The notes beneath the pieces are model-generated. The model worked only from the letters and a program-made list of their open reading frames with translations. It was not told where the DNA came from and searched no databases. Below, one piece after another: positions 43,301 through 51,590 of a stretch of DNA of 64,000 bases (the stretch's first letter is position 1; the number at the start of each line of letters is the position of its first letter). The stretch spans positions 1 through 64,000 of the forward strand of contig NZ_DXUU01000008.1 in NCBI RefSeq assembly GCF_019417665.1, read 5' to 3'. The position numbers and the translations under genes are program-made. Source of the DNA: Ruminococcus sp. Lineage in GTDB: Bacteria > Bacillota > Clostridia > Oscillospirales > Ruminococcaceae.

Positions 43301-44449
43301 TTACTGAGAAATTGAATTATGTACGAATTCCCTTGCACGTGCATCTGCACGCATCACATCCTCATAGCAGGTGATCTCCGTCTGTGGAATGGAATCCACA
43401 GCACGCTGTGCCAGAGCACCGATCTCCAGAAATCCGATTTTCCCCTTTAAGAAAGCGGCAACGGCTTCTTCATTTGCTCCGTTGACAACACACGGGGTGG
43501 TACCACCACGTGTAATTGCCGTAATTGCTGTTTGCAAGCATGTAAAAGTTTTCAGATCCGGCTTTTCAAATGTCAGTGTGCCATATTCTGTCAATGATAA
43601 CGGCCGGGTCGGACAAGGCATCCGGTCGGGATAGAGCAGTGCATACTGAATAGGGATCTTCATATCCGGTACACCCATCTGCGCAATGATAGAATAGTCC
43701 TGATACTCCACCGCCGAATGCACCACGCTCTGACGATGCACAACTACCTCGATCTGCTCCGGTGTCAGGTCGAACAGCCACTTTGCCTCAATGAATTCCA
43801 GTCCCTTGTTCATGAGGGTAGAAGAATCCACCGTGATCTTGCTTCCCATGCTCCAGTTGGGGTGGTTCAGGGCATCTGCGACTGTGACATGCTCCAATTC
43901 AGCACGTATCTTTCCGAAGAATGGACCGCCGGATGCAGTCAGAATAATTTTCCGCAACTGTTCCCGGCGATTCCCCTGCAAGCACTGGAAAATCGCAGAA
44001 TGCTCACTGTCCACTGGATAAATGGACACACCTTTTTTCGCCGCCTGATCCATAACCAGCGAACCGCCAGCAACCAGGGTCTCCTTATTGGCAAGGGCAA
44101 TATCCAGACCAGCCGAAATGGCGGTCAGCGTGGGCAGCAGTCCTACCATGCCTACCACGGAATTGAGCAGCATATCTGCCGCCGTATCCGCAGCAATTTC
44201 ACACAAGCCGTCCATACCGCAGAGTACCTGCACTGCCAGATCTGACAGACGTCCTTTTAACTCGTGATATTTGGTTTCATCATAAATACAAACCTTTTTG
44301 GGACGCAGTTCCCGTGTCTGCCGTTCCAGCAGATCGATGTTCCGGTTGGCAGCAAGGGCGTGAATCCGCATGTCATGTGCCTTTGCCACTTCCAGTGCCT
44401 GTGTCCCGATGGATCCCGTGGATCCTAAAATTGAGATACACTTCCCCAT
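43301..44449 (-). CDS. dxr: 1-deoxy-D-xylulose 5-phosphate reductoisomerase
   Basis: Converts DXP to MEP, the committed MEP-pathway step. 382 residues: NADPH-binding GSTGSIGTQALE at the start, catalytic metal site VDSEHSAIFQCLQG, and ASGGPFFG with DSSTLMNKGLE further on. AAAGGAG stands 9 bases before the ATG. A 126-base gap follows before rseP and holds no gene I can support. Confidence 0.97.
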   Translation of the reverse strand: MGKCISILGSTGSIGTQALEVAKAHDMRIHALAANRNIDLLERQTRELRPKKVCIYDETKYHELKGRLSDLAVQVLCGMDGLCEIAADTAADMLLNSVVGMVGLLPTLTAISAGLDIALANKETLVAGGSLVMDQAAKKGVSIYPVDSEHSAIFQCLQGNRREQLRKIILTASGGPFFGKIRAELEHVTVADALNHPNWSMGSKITVDSSTLMNKGLEFIEAKWLFDLTPEQIEVVVHRQSVVHSAVEYQDYSIIAQMGVPDMKIPIQYALLYPDRMPCPTRPLSLTEYGTLTFEKPDLKTFTCLQTAITAITRGGTTPCVVNGANEEAVAAFLKGKIGFLEIGALAQRAVDSIPQTEITCYEDVMRADARAREFVHNSISQ

Positions 44450-44494
44450 AAATGACGACTCCTTTTTCGTGCAGTAATACTACCTTATAGTACA

Positions 44495-44531
44495 CACACG
44501 ATGCAGAGCGCAAACCACCCTGCATCGTGTG
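44495..44531. other. 12-bp perfect hairpin between cdsA and dxr
   Basis: CACACGATGCAG and CTGCATCGTGTG pair perfectly around a 13-base loop. No T-run follows on either strand, so it is not a normal terminator. It may be an RNase III or RNase Y processing site, or a protein-binding palindrome. Confidence 0.6.
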
Positions 44532-44552
44532 CTTCATCCATAATTCAAACAA

Positions 44553-45368
44553 TTATCTGTAAAATATTGGGCACATGCACTCCAATGCATAAAATGCCGG
44601 AATGGTAAACAAAACGCTGTCAAAACGATCCATAACGCCGCCGTGTCCCGGCATAATGTTGCCGAAGTCCTTGATTCCCTGCTGGCGCTTTAATACAGAA
44701 GCACTCAGATCGCCCAGCACGCTAATGACGGCACATACTACTGCTGTAAAGATCAGCCACAAGTAATGCACATGGGCATGTGTGATCAGGCTATAGATCA
44801 AGGCAAATACGATCATGACCACAATGTCCACCACAATCCCGCCGAAAAAACCTTCTACAGTTTTTTTCGGGCTGATTTCGGGACAAAGCTTATGTTTTCC
44901 GAAAAACGTGCCCGCAAAATAAGCGCCGGTATCTGCGATCCAGGCAGAACACAGTGCCAGAATCACACAAGCAAGACCGTACTGACTGCCCAGCAGCAGT
45001 GCATTCAGCATATTCAGCGAGCCAGCCACCAGAAGAGTCACAGCTGCAATGAACAGGATCTCCTGATATTTCACATGCTTATGCAACAGTACCAGTTCCA
45101 CAAACATAGCAACGATACAGAGAAATGTCACTGCAATGATAGCAGATATGTTCCCATAATACTGCAAAAACGGCAACGCAGCGCCGTACACCAGTCCGGC
45201 ACCCACGGAAATACGGCAGTGGAGACATTTTCCGGCACGGTACAATTCAAACAGCGCAATACAGATCAGTGCGGCGATGGCAAGGGGAAAGACAAACGTC
45301 TTATGCAGAACCAGAATCAAAATTGCCAGCAAGCCTCCGACAACGCCAGAGATAATACGAATTTTCAT
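44553..45368 (-). CDS. cdsA: Phosphatidate cytidylyltransferase
   Basis: Makes CDP-diacylglycerol, the precursor of phospholipids. 271 residues with about eight membrane spans and the family signature near the C-terminus (SASVLKRQQGIKDFGNIMPG, then HGGVMDRFDS). Start chosen at ATG 45368, 9 bases after GGGGG; an earlier ATG at 45374 overlaps the uppS stop. Confidence 0.95.
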   Translation of the reverse strand: MKIRIISGVVGGLLAILILVLHKTFVFPLAIAALICIALFELYRAGKCLHCRISVGAGLVYGAALPFLQYYGNISAIIAVTFLCIVAMFVELVLLHKHVKYQEILFIAAVTLLVAGSLNMLNALLLGSQYGLACVILALCSAWIADTGAYFAGTFFGKHKLCPEISPKKTVEGFFGGIVVDIVVMIVFALIYSLITHAHVHYLWLIFTAVVCAVISVLGDLSASVLKRQQGIKDFGNIMPGHGGVMDRFDSVLFTIPAFYALECMCPIFYR

Positions 45369-45370
45369 GG

Positions 45371-46132
45371 TCATATGCCCCCAAATCGTCTGCCCCGCTG
45401 TGCATAATCCACCAGTGCCTTATTCAGTTCGTTCCGATTGAAATCTGGCCAGAGCACATCGGTGAAATAATACTCTGCATAGGCGCACTGCCAGATGAGA
45501 TAATTGGACAACCGCAGCTCGCCGCTGGGACGGATCAACAAGTCCACATCGGGCAGCCCGGCAGTGTACAAATTATCCGAAATGGTCTGTTCTGTAATAG
45601 CAGAAGGATCCAGTTTCCCAGCCTGCACCTGCTGTGCAATGCATTGCGTCGCATGTCTGATCTCATCCCTGCCGCCGTAGTTGATGGCGAGGATCAAGTT
45701 CATCTTTTCAAAGTCCTTGGAATCTTCCTCCAGTTCCTGCATCCGCTTTTGCAGCCGATCCTGTAATCTGCTGCGGTCGCCCACAAAAACCATGCGCACA
45801 CGCCGCTCCAAATACTGATCCGCTTCGCAAAGATAGTCCCAGAACAGATCCATAATGGCATCCACTTCGTCCTGGGGACGTTTCCAGTTTTCCGTGGAAA
45901 ATACATAAAAAGAAGCATTCCGCAAGCCGATATCCCGGCAGTACAAGGACAGATCCTTGAAATTCTTTGCACCTTCTTTATGACCGAACTTTCTGGGCAT
46001 ACCGCACTTGTTCGCCCAGCGTCCGTTTCCGTCCATAATAAATCCCACATGCTGGGGCAACACCTCTGGCAATGCAATGGCAGAGTCTGTTTGAGTCTGT
46101 GAATTCTTTTTTGTGAAAAATGGCAATGCCAT
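45371..46132 (-). CDS. uppS: Undecaprenyl diphosphate synthase
   Basis: cis-prenyltransferase that builds the C55 lipid carrier for peptidoglycan. 253 residues with the catalytic Asp in FIMDGNGRWA (near 34), the basic loop GHKEGAKN, the FSTENWKRP segment and the late LIRPSGELRLSNYL. ATG 46132 has TAGGAG 9 bases upstream; the TTG at 46141 overlaps it. Confidence 0.97.
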   Translation of the reverse strand: MALPFFTKKNSQTQTDSAIALPEVLPQHVGFIMDGNGRWANKCGMPRKFGHKEGAKNFKDLSLYCRDIGLRNASFYVFSTENWKRPQDEVDAIMDLFWDYLCEADQYLERRVRMVFVGDRSRLQDRLQKRMQELEEDSKDFEKMNLILAINYGGRDEIRHATQCIAQQVQAGKLDPSAITEQTISDNLYTAGLPDVDLLIRPSGELRLSNYLIWQCAYAEYYFTDVLWPDFNRNELNKALVDYAQRGRRFGGI

Positions 46133-46170
46133 GCAGTTCAACTCCTATCCGATATCAGAGCCTATCCCAA

Positions 46171-46725
46171 TCAGATGCTCATGATTTCCTTATCCTTATC
46201 AGCAACCATCTTATCCACTTCTGCGCAGTACTTATCTGTCAGATTTTGGATCTTCTTTTCGCCGTCCTTTACTTCGTCCTCTGTCAACTCGGACGCCTTC
46301 TTCTTTGCCTTCAGTTTTTCCATGGTATCACGGCGTACGTTGCGGATAGCGACCTTAGTATCCTCACCAATCTTCTTGATATTCTTGCAGAGTTCCTTAC
46401 GACGATCCTCTGTCAGCTGAGGAAATACCAGACGGAGCACCTTGCCGTCATTAGTAGGAGTAATTCCCACGTCAGAAGCCAGAATTGCCTTTTCGATGGC
46501 TTTCAAAGTGGTAGCATCCCACGGCTGAATCACCAGAATACGTGCCTCTGATACAGAAATAGCAGCCATCTGTTGGATGGGTGTAGGTACACCGTAATAA
46601 TCTACCATTACTTTATCCAGCACAGCCGGATTGGCACGGCCTGCACGAATAGTAGTAAACTCATGCTCCAAGCGGCCGATGGACTTCTTCATCTTTTCCT
46701 CGGTTTCCTTTAACAGTTCTTTCAT
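46171..46725 (-). CDS. frr: Ribosome recycling factor
   Basis: Splits post-termination ribosomes with EF-G. 184 residues, the standard length, with the family helix RAGRANPAVLDKVMVDYYGVPTP in part (positions 28-50) and the long helical C-terminal arm. The start is fixed by alignment to the family (MKELLKETEEKM). Its ribosome binding site is unusual: AAAGGAG is 25 bases away with a GC hairpin between. It follows pyrH by 61 bases. Confidence 0.97.
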   Translation of the reverse strand: MKELLKETEEKMKKSIGRLEHEFTTIRAGRANPAVLDKVMVDYYGVPTPIQQMAAISVSEARILVIQPWDATTLKAIEKAILASDVGITPTNDGKVLRLVFPQLTEDRRKELCKNIKKIGEDTKVAIRNVRRDTMEKLKAKKKASELTEDEVKDGEKKIQNLTDKYCAEVDKMVADKDKEIMSI

Positions 46726-46757
46726 AGCTCATTTCCCCGGAATCACCGGGCTCCTTT
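46723..46757 (-). promoter_or_regulatory. Hairpin-bridged ribosome binding site of frr
   Basis: Reading the minus strand: AAAGGAG (46757-46751), at zero gap CCCGG, loop TGATT, CCGGG, then 10 bases (GAAATGAGCT) and the ATG. The perfect 5-bp GC stem cuts the SD-ATG distance from 25 to 10. An alternative weak site, GGGG in the right arm, would be used only if the stem opened. Confidence 0.55.
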
Positions 46758-46786
46758 CAATACATTTTACTTGAATTGCAATGTGA

Positions 46787-47518
46787 TTATGCGTTCGTTT
46801 CTTTATTTTCCTCTTCGGCAACAACAGTTCCCACATCCTCGCCCATAACAGCGTCATAGATATTATCCGGGCGGCTCAGGTCAAATACCAGCATGGGCAT
46901 TTCATTATCCCGACACATAGAAGCAGCGGTGCTGTCCATAACCTGGAGTGCACTGCCCAGTACATCGCTGAATGTCAGGCGATCATAGCGCACAGCATCC
47001 TGATATTTGTGGGGATCCTTGTTATACACGCCGTCAACCATAGTAGCTTTCAGCAAAATATCCGCTTCAATTTCCACGGCACGCAGCGTAGCTGCCGTAT
47101 CTGTCGAAAAGAACGGACTTCCGGTACCGCATCCAAAGATAACCACTCTTCCCTTGTTCAGATGAGAAATGGCACGGTTGCGGATATACGGCTCAGCGAT
47201 CTGCTGCATACTGATAGCAGTCTGTACACGCACATCCACGCCGAGAGATTCCAGCAAATCAGCAACAGCGAGTGCGTTCATAGTTGTTGCGAGCATTCCG
47301 ATATGATCAGCACGGGTACGATCCATATTCTGGCTGGAGCGTCCTCGCCAGAAATTACCACCGCCAACAACAATTCCCATCTGCACGCCGGCATCTACGC
47401 ACTTCTTGATGCTCTGGCAGATCGGCAACATGGTTTCTGTATCCAATCCGGTTTTTTTCGGGCCGGCAAGTGCTTCACCGCTCAGTTTCAGAAGAACCCT
47501 TTTGTATTTTGGTTTCAT
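46787..47518 (-). CDS. pyrH: Uridylate kinase
   Basis: Phosphorylates UMP to UDP. 243 residues of the amino-acid-kinase fold: KLSGEALAG at the start, GIVVGGGNFWRG, and the phosphate-contact GTGSPFFSTDTAA. First gene of pyrH-frr-uppS-cdsA-dxr-rseP-ispG-polC, with AAAGGA and a good promoter. Confidence 0.97.
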   Translation of the reverse strand: MKPKYKRVLLKLSGEALAGPKKTGLDTETMLPICQSIKKCVDAGVQMGIVVGGGNFWRGRSSQNMDRTRADHIGMLATTMNALAVADLLESLGVDVRVQTAISMQQIAEPYIRNRAISHLNKGRVVIFGCGTGSPFFSTDTAATLRAVEIEADILLKATMVDGVYNKDPHKYQDAVRYDRLTFSDVLGSALQVMDSTAASMCRDNEMPMLVFDLSRPDNIYDAVMGEDVGTVVAEEENKETNA

Positions 47519-47620
47519 ACTTCCTATTCCTTTCGTATATGTCTCTTGTACAGATCTTCCAACAGGAAATCCATATCACTCCAGAAGTCCGGTACGACAG
47601 CTCACAAACTTCCTGTACTT

Positions 47621-47649
47621 ATTTTACACTATTTTTCGTGAAATGTAAA
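47621..47649 (-). promoter_or_regulatory. Promoter of the pyrH operon
   Basis: Minus strand TTTACA (47644-47649), 17-base spacer, TAAAAT (47621-47626). It leaves a leader of about 95 bases. Confidence 0.7.
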
Positions 47650-47670
47650 GCGATTTATAGGAAAAAATCA

Positions 47671-47698
47671 AAAAAAGAGCATGGCAACCGCCACGCTC
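47671..47698 (-). terminator. Intrinsic terminator after tsf
   Basis: On the minus strand GAGCGTGGC pairs with GCCATGCTC (one mismatch) around GGTT, followed by seven T. A-runs on the other side make it bidirectional in form. Confidence 0.88.
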
Positions 47699-47737
47699 CT
47701 TTTTTTCGGCAAAATCGCCTTATGAAATAAGTTTTGT

Positions 47738-48661
47738 TTACTTGATCATGCTTGCAATTTCTTCTGCAAAGTTGTCAGCTTTCTTTTCAATACCCTCGCC
47801 GCGCTCAAAACGAACAAACTCTGCGATTTCGATGGTAGTACCAGCTGCCTTCGCAACGCCGTTAACATACTCCTGTACAGAGCTCTTATTTTCCTTAACA
47901 AAAGCCTGTTCCAGCAGGCAGTTTTCTTCGTAGTACTTGCCAACCTTACCAGCAGCGATCTTTTCCTTTACCTGATCCGGCTTATTTGCCATCTTCGGAT
48001 CCTCAGCCATCTGTGCCAGAATGATCTTCTTCTCTTCATCCAGAACAGAAGCCGGAACATCTTCACGCTTCAGATACGGCGGGTTCATAGCAGCAACCTG
48101 CAGTGCGCAGTCCTTTGCAGCTGCCAGAACTTCCGGTGTTGCGCCAGCCGGAGACTCTGCACGAACCATAACGCCGATCTTGCCGCCGCCATGGATATAC
48201 GGTACCAGAATGCCTTCCAGGCGAATGAAACGACGGATCTGGAGATTCTCACGGATCTTCAGGAACAGTTCCTGAAGTGCTTCGTCAACGGTCATTGTAC
48301 CGCCAGAAACAGTTGTTGCTTTCAGAGCCTCAACATCAGCCGGATTCTTTTCAATGATCGTATCTGCGACCTGGTTTACGAATGCCTTGAATTCGTCAGT
48401 ATTTGCAACGAAATCGGTCTCAGAGTTGACTTCAACGACACAGCCCACGGTATTGTCTGCATTTACCTTTGCAACAACCATACCCTCAGCAGCCACGCGG
48501 CCAGCTTTCTTTGCCTGGGTAGCCAGACCCTTTTCACGCAGCAGCTCAATTGCCTTTTCAACATCGCCGTCTGCCTCAGTCAGTGCCTTCTTGCAGTCCA
48601 TCATGCCTACGCCAGTGGACTTGCGCAGTTCATTGACATCTTTTGCTGTAAAATTAGCCAT
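47738..48661 (-). CDS. tsf: Elongation factor Ts
   Basis: Nucleotide exchange factor for EF-Tu. 307 residues: UBA-like N-terminus (VNELRKSTGVGMMDCKKALTE), the TDFV motif seen as NSETDFVANTDEF, and the dimerisation parts. ATG 48661 (MANFTAKD) has GAGGAGG upstream; the frame to 48679 is not supported. It follows rpsB after an attenuator-like terminator. Confidence 0.97.
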   Translation of the reverse strand: MANFTAKDVNELRKSTGVGMMDCKKALTEADGDVEKAIELLREKGLATQAKKAGRVAAEGMVVAKVNADNTVGCVVEVNSETDFVANTDEFKAFVNQVADTIIEKNPADVEALKATTVSGGTMTVDEALQELFLKIRENLQIRRFIRLEGILVPYIHGGGKIGVMVRAESPAGATPEVLAAAKDCALQVAAMNPPYLKREDVPASVLDEEKKIILAQMAEDPKMANKPDQVKEKIAAGKVGKYYEENCLLEQAFVKENKSSVQEYVNGVAKAAGTTIEIAEFVRFERGEGIEKKADNFAEEIASMIK

Positions 48662-48698
48662 TGGATGATTCCTCCTCAAATTATATCTACGATACTTT

Positions 48699-48743
48699 CA
48701 AAAAACCCGAATATGATTTGCGAAAACCAGCACATATTCGGGT
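48699..48743 (-). terminator. Attenuator-like terminator between rpsB and tsf
   Basis: ACCCGAATATG and CATATTCGGGT form a perfect 11-bp stem (17-base loop), followed on the minus strand by TTTTTTG. It would stop part of the rpsB transcripts before tsf, so S2 is made in excess of EF-Ts. Confidence 0.82.
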
Positions 48744-48763
48744 CATGAATCCATTTATTTCGC

Positions 48764-49492
48764 TTATTCAGCAGCTGCCTCAGCCTCAGTTGCCTCTGCG
48801 GCAGCATCTGCGCCCTGACGGCCTTCGATGATCGCATCAGCCATTACGCCAGCGATGAGCTTTACAGCACGGATCGCATCATCGTTGCCCGGGATCACAT
48901 AGTCGATCTCGTCCGGATCGCAGTTGGTATCTACGATAGCAACGATCGGGATGTTCAGCTTCTTTGCCTCAGCAACAGCAATACGCTCCTTGCGAGGGTC
49001 AACAATAAACAGTGCGCCCGGCAGCTTCTTCATATCCTTGATACCGCCAAGGAACTTTTCCAGCTTTTCAATTTCGAGCTGCAGCTTGCCAACTTCCTTC
49101 TTCGGCAGCAAATCGAATGTGCCGTCTGTCTCCATTTCGTGGAGTTGTTCCAGACGCTTGATTCTTCTCTGGATGGTGGTGAAGTTTGTCATCATACCGC
49201 CCAGCCAGCGTGCGTTTACATAGTAGGCGCCAGCACGGGTAGCTTCTTCCTTAATGGATTCGCCAGCCTGCTTCTTGGTGCCGACAAACAGTACGGATTC
49301 GCCCTGTGCAGCCAGGTCACGAACGAACATATAAGCTTCGTCCAGCTTCTTTACGGTCTTCTGCAGATCGATAATATAGATACCGTTCCGCTCGGTGAAA
49401 ATATACGGAGCCATTTTCGGATTCCATCTTCTGGTCTGATGACCAAAGTGTACGCCAGCTTCCAGGAGCTGCTTCATTGATACTACGCCCAT
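48764..49492 (-). CDS. rpsB: 30S ribosomal protein S2
   Basis: Small-subunit protein of 242 residues, with HFGHQTRRWNPKM near the start, FVGTKKQA, and DPRKERIAVAEAKKLNIPIVA. The last 20 residues are Ala/Glu-rich. AGGAGG lies before the ATG. It has its own extended promoter and a leader of about 110 bases that may carry autoregulation. Confidence 0.98.
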   Translation of the reverse strand: MGVVSMKQLLEAGVHFGHQTRRWNPKMAPYIFTERNGIYIIDLQKTVKKLDEAYMFVRDLAAQGESVLFVGTKKQAGESIKEEATRAGAYYVNARWLGGMMTNFTTIQRRIKRLEQLHEMETDGTFDLLPKKEVGKLQLEIEKLEKFLGGIKDMKKLPGALFIVDPRKERIAVAEAKKLNIPIVAIVDTNCDPDEIDYVIPGNDDAIRAVKLIAGVMADAIIEGRQGADAAAEATEAEAAAE

Positions 49493-49610
49493 TGTGTAGT
49501 CCTCCTAATATATTGGTTTTGCTTCCTCCGCATTTCCTTATAGAATGCACAACTCTGCCGATATGCAAAGCACCGGCACATTCCAGGACATGCGTGCGAA
49601 CTGCCTTTTT

Positions 49611-49640
49611 ATTATACCAAAAAAGGTCGGTTCTGGTCAA
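49611..49640 (-). promoter_or_regulatory. Promoter of rpsB-tsf
   Basis: Minus strand TTGACC (49635-49640), 18-base spacer, TATAAT (49611-49616) with TGG before it (extended -10). Confidence 0.82.
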
Positions 49641-49665
49641 GATTTATACACGAAAAATATTTCCA

Positions 49666-49944
49666 TCAATTTATCTTGATTTTTGTGCATGTTGAACAAT
49701 TTTCAATATTCTCCAGCGCCACCAGAATGGTATCCTTCCCGATGAGATGGATCTGACGGAAGCCAATGACGCAGTTTTCTCTTGGTCCGAACAAGCCCAG
49801 TATCTTCGGTCTGCCATACAGGATCAGTGCTGTCACCGCTGCGGTTTCTGCATCCAATTCCAGATCGTCCACCCGCCCCAAATTTTCCCCGTTGACCACA
49901 TTAATGACATCCTTGCTGCGCAGTTCCTCCAGCGTACAGACCAT
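49666..49944 (-). CDS. ymxH: YlmC/YmxH family PRC-barrel protein
   Basis: A 92-residue PRC-barrel protein of the sporulation-linked YlmC/YmxH family; the exact role is not known. Visible landmarks: ELRSKDVINVVNGENLGRVDDLE at the start (first strands), ALILYGRPKILGLFG, and the basic end. ATG 49944 (MVCTLEEL) has AGAGGTGA at proper spacing; the frame to 49953 adds only three codons. Confidence 0.85.
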   Translation of the reverse strand: MVCTLEELRSKDVINVVNGENLGRVDDLELDAETAAVTALILYGRPKILGLFGPRENCVIGFRQIHLIGKDTILVALENIENCSTCTKIKIN

Positions 49945-49989
49945 TGCAATCACCTCTGTGAGAGGATATGCGCAATTTCTCGAAATCTT

Positions 49990-50550
49990 TCATGCAAAGA
50001 GTCGATACAGCAAGGTTGCGACAAGATCAATGCCAAACACCGCTGCAGCAATACCGCTCACCCAATTCAGTACCCGATTGGACATCAGCCCAGTCAGTTT
50101 TGCAAACAGTGGGCGCAGCAGATACAGGAACAGTACGCCGCCGATGCCGAAGCGGACAGACGGTGAAAGGGCAACACGTGCTTGGAAGTTGATGGAATAA
50201 TCCGCATAAGTCTGCCATGGCCAACTGCCGGTCGTCCATTCTAATAAGTAGCTTGCAGCAAGTTCGATGAACGTCGCCACCACGCCGCAGCCTACAAATA
50301 TGGCAATGGGACGGAGCCAGCGGATATTCCATTTCAATTCCATCTCCATGAACTTTCCGAAGCACAGGAGAAATGCCAGCATTCCCACTCCGTAAACCGG
50401 GCAATAAGGACCAAACAGTACACCTCGATTGCTGAACCCCCAATGATAAACCACAACTTCCAGAAATACCTCATAGCACCAACCAATAATTGCCGCCATG
50501 AGAAAATAGAGAAACAATTTCTGTACTGTTTCCAGATTCAGTTTTTTCAT
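49990..50550 (-). CDS. CmpB-like multi-span membrane protein
   Basis: A 186-residue protein with five or so membrane spans. The start LQKLFLYFLMAAIIGWCYEV, the NRGVLFGPYCPVYGVG segment and the FIELAASYLLEW segment fit the family named putative ABC-transporter type IV (CmpB). No ATPase is nearby and the family's real function is uncertain. AAAGAGGTG precedes the ATG. It is followed by ymxH after 45 bases. Confidence 0.8.
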   Translation of the reverse strand: MKKLNLETVQKLFLYFLMAAIIGWCYEVFLEVVVYHWGFSNRGVLFGPYCPVYGVGMLAFLLCFGKFMEMELKWNIRWLRPIAIFVGCGVVATFIELAASYLLEWTTGSWPWQTYADYSINFQARVALSPSVRFGIGGVLFLYLLRPLFAKLTGLMSNRVLNWVSGIAAAVFGIDLVATLLYRLFA

Positions 50551-50571
50551 TGTAACACCTCTTTTTACTAG

Positions 50572-50610
50572 AAACGGCAGGCATTTTCAAAATGGAAACG
50601 CCTGCCGTTT
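50572..50610 (-). terminator. Inverted repeat ending the transketolase operon
   Basis: AAACGGCAGGC and GCCTGCCGTTT form a perfect 11-bp stem with a 17-base loop. On the minus strand a short T-run follows (TTTCTAG), so termination may be partial. Confidence 0.7.
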
Positions 50611-50637
50611 TTAAGAACAATCAATTATCTGATAGAA

Positions 50638-51588
50638 TTACTTTTTCTCTGCAACTGCCTTTTTCGCCACAGCTGCAATGTTATCTGCACAGAGTCCGAA
50701 CTCCTTGAGCAAATCCACAGCCGGACCAGAGTGACCATATTCGTCATTGACGCCGATGCGGACTGCCGGAACTGGGCAACAGGAAGTAACCGCTTCTGCC
50801 ACTGCGCTGCCCAAACCGCCAATAATGCTGTGCTCTTCCACAGTTATCAACAGACCAGTTTCACAAGCTGCCTTGCAGATCAGCTCAGTATCCAAAGGCT
50901 TGATGGTATGGATATTCAGTACACGTGCATGGATACCCTCAGCCTCCAGCTGCTCCGCAGCCTGCATCGCCTCGGAAACCATAAGACCAGTGGCAACTAG
51001 TGTCAGGTCACTGCCCTCATGAAGTGTCAGACCTTTACCGATGGTGAACTTGTAAGTTGCCGGATCGTTGAAGATCGGTGCAGCCAGTCTGCCGAAACGC
51101 AGATAAACCGGACCCTCATGCTGGATGGCAGCCTCTACAGCAGCCTTTGCCTCTACGTCATCTGCCGGGTTGAGGATGGTCATGCCCGGAATGGTACGCA
51201 TCAGGGCAATATCCTCATTGCACTGGTGGGTCGCACCGTCCTCACCCACGGAAATACCGGCATGGGTTGCACCGATCTTCACGTTCAGGTGGGGATAACC
51301 GATGGAATTGCGGACGATCTCAAAGGCTCTGCCAGCTGCGAACATGGCAAATGTGCTGGCAAAGGGAATCTTTCCGACAGTTGCCAGACCAGCAGCTACG
51401 CCCATCATATTGGCTTCGGCAATACCGCAGTCAAAGAAACGTTCCGGATATGCCTTCTTGAAGATGCCGGTTTTGGTAGCGGCAGCAAGATCAGCGTCCA
51501 GTACTACCAAATCCGGATACTTTTCCGCCAAGTCACGCAATGCTTCGCCATAGCTTTCTCTTGTTGCTTTCTTCTGAACCTCTGCCAT
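50638..51588 (-). CDS. Transketolase, C-terminal half
   Basis: 316 residues covering the pyrimidine-binding and C-terminal domains of transketolase. Together with the N-terminal half encoded just upstream it forms a split enzyme that transfers two-carbon ketol units between sugar phosphates. The thiamine-contact Glu is in RFFDCGIAEANM, and GATHAGISVGEDGATHQ is a known loop. GGAGGG precedes the ATG; 2 bases separate it from the other half. Confidence 0.95.
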   Translation of the reverse strand: MAEVQKKATRESYGEALRDLAEKYPDLVVLDADLAAATKTGIFKKAYPERFFDCGIAEANMMGVAAGLATVGKIPFASTFAMFAAGRAFEIVRNSIGYPHLNVKIGATHAGISVGEDGATHQCNEDIALMRTIPGMTILNPADDVEAKAAVEAAIQHEGPVYLRFGRLAAPIFNDPATYKFTIGKGLTLHEGSDLTLVATGLMVSEAMQAAEQLEAEGIHARVLNIHTIKPLDTELICKAACETGLLITVEEHSIIGGLGSAVAEAVTSCCPVPAVRIGVNDEYGHSGPAVDLLKEFGLCADNIAAVAKKAVAEKK

Positions 51589-51590
51589 CG

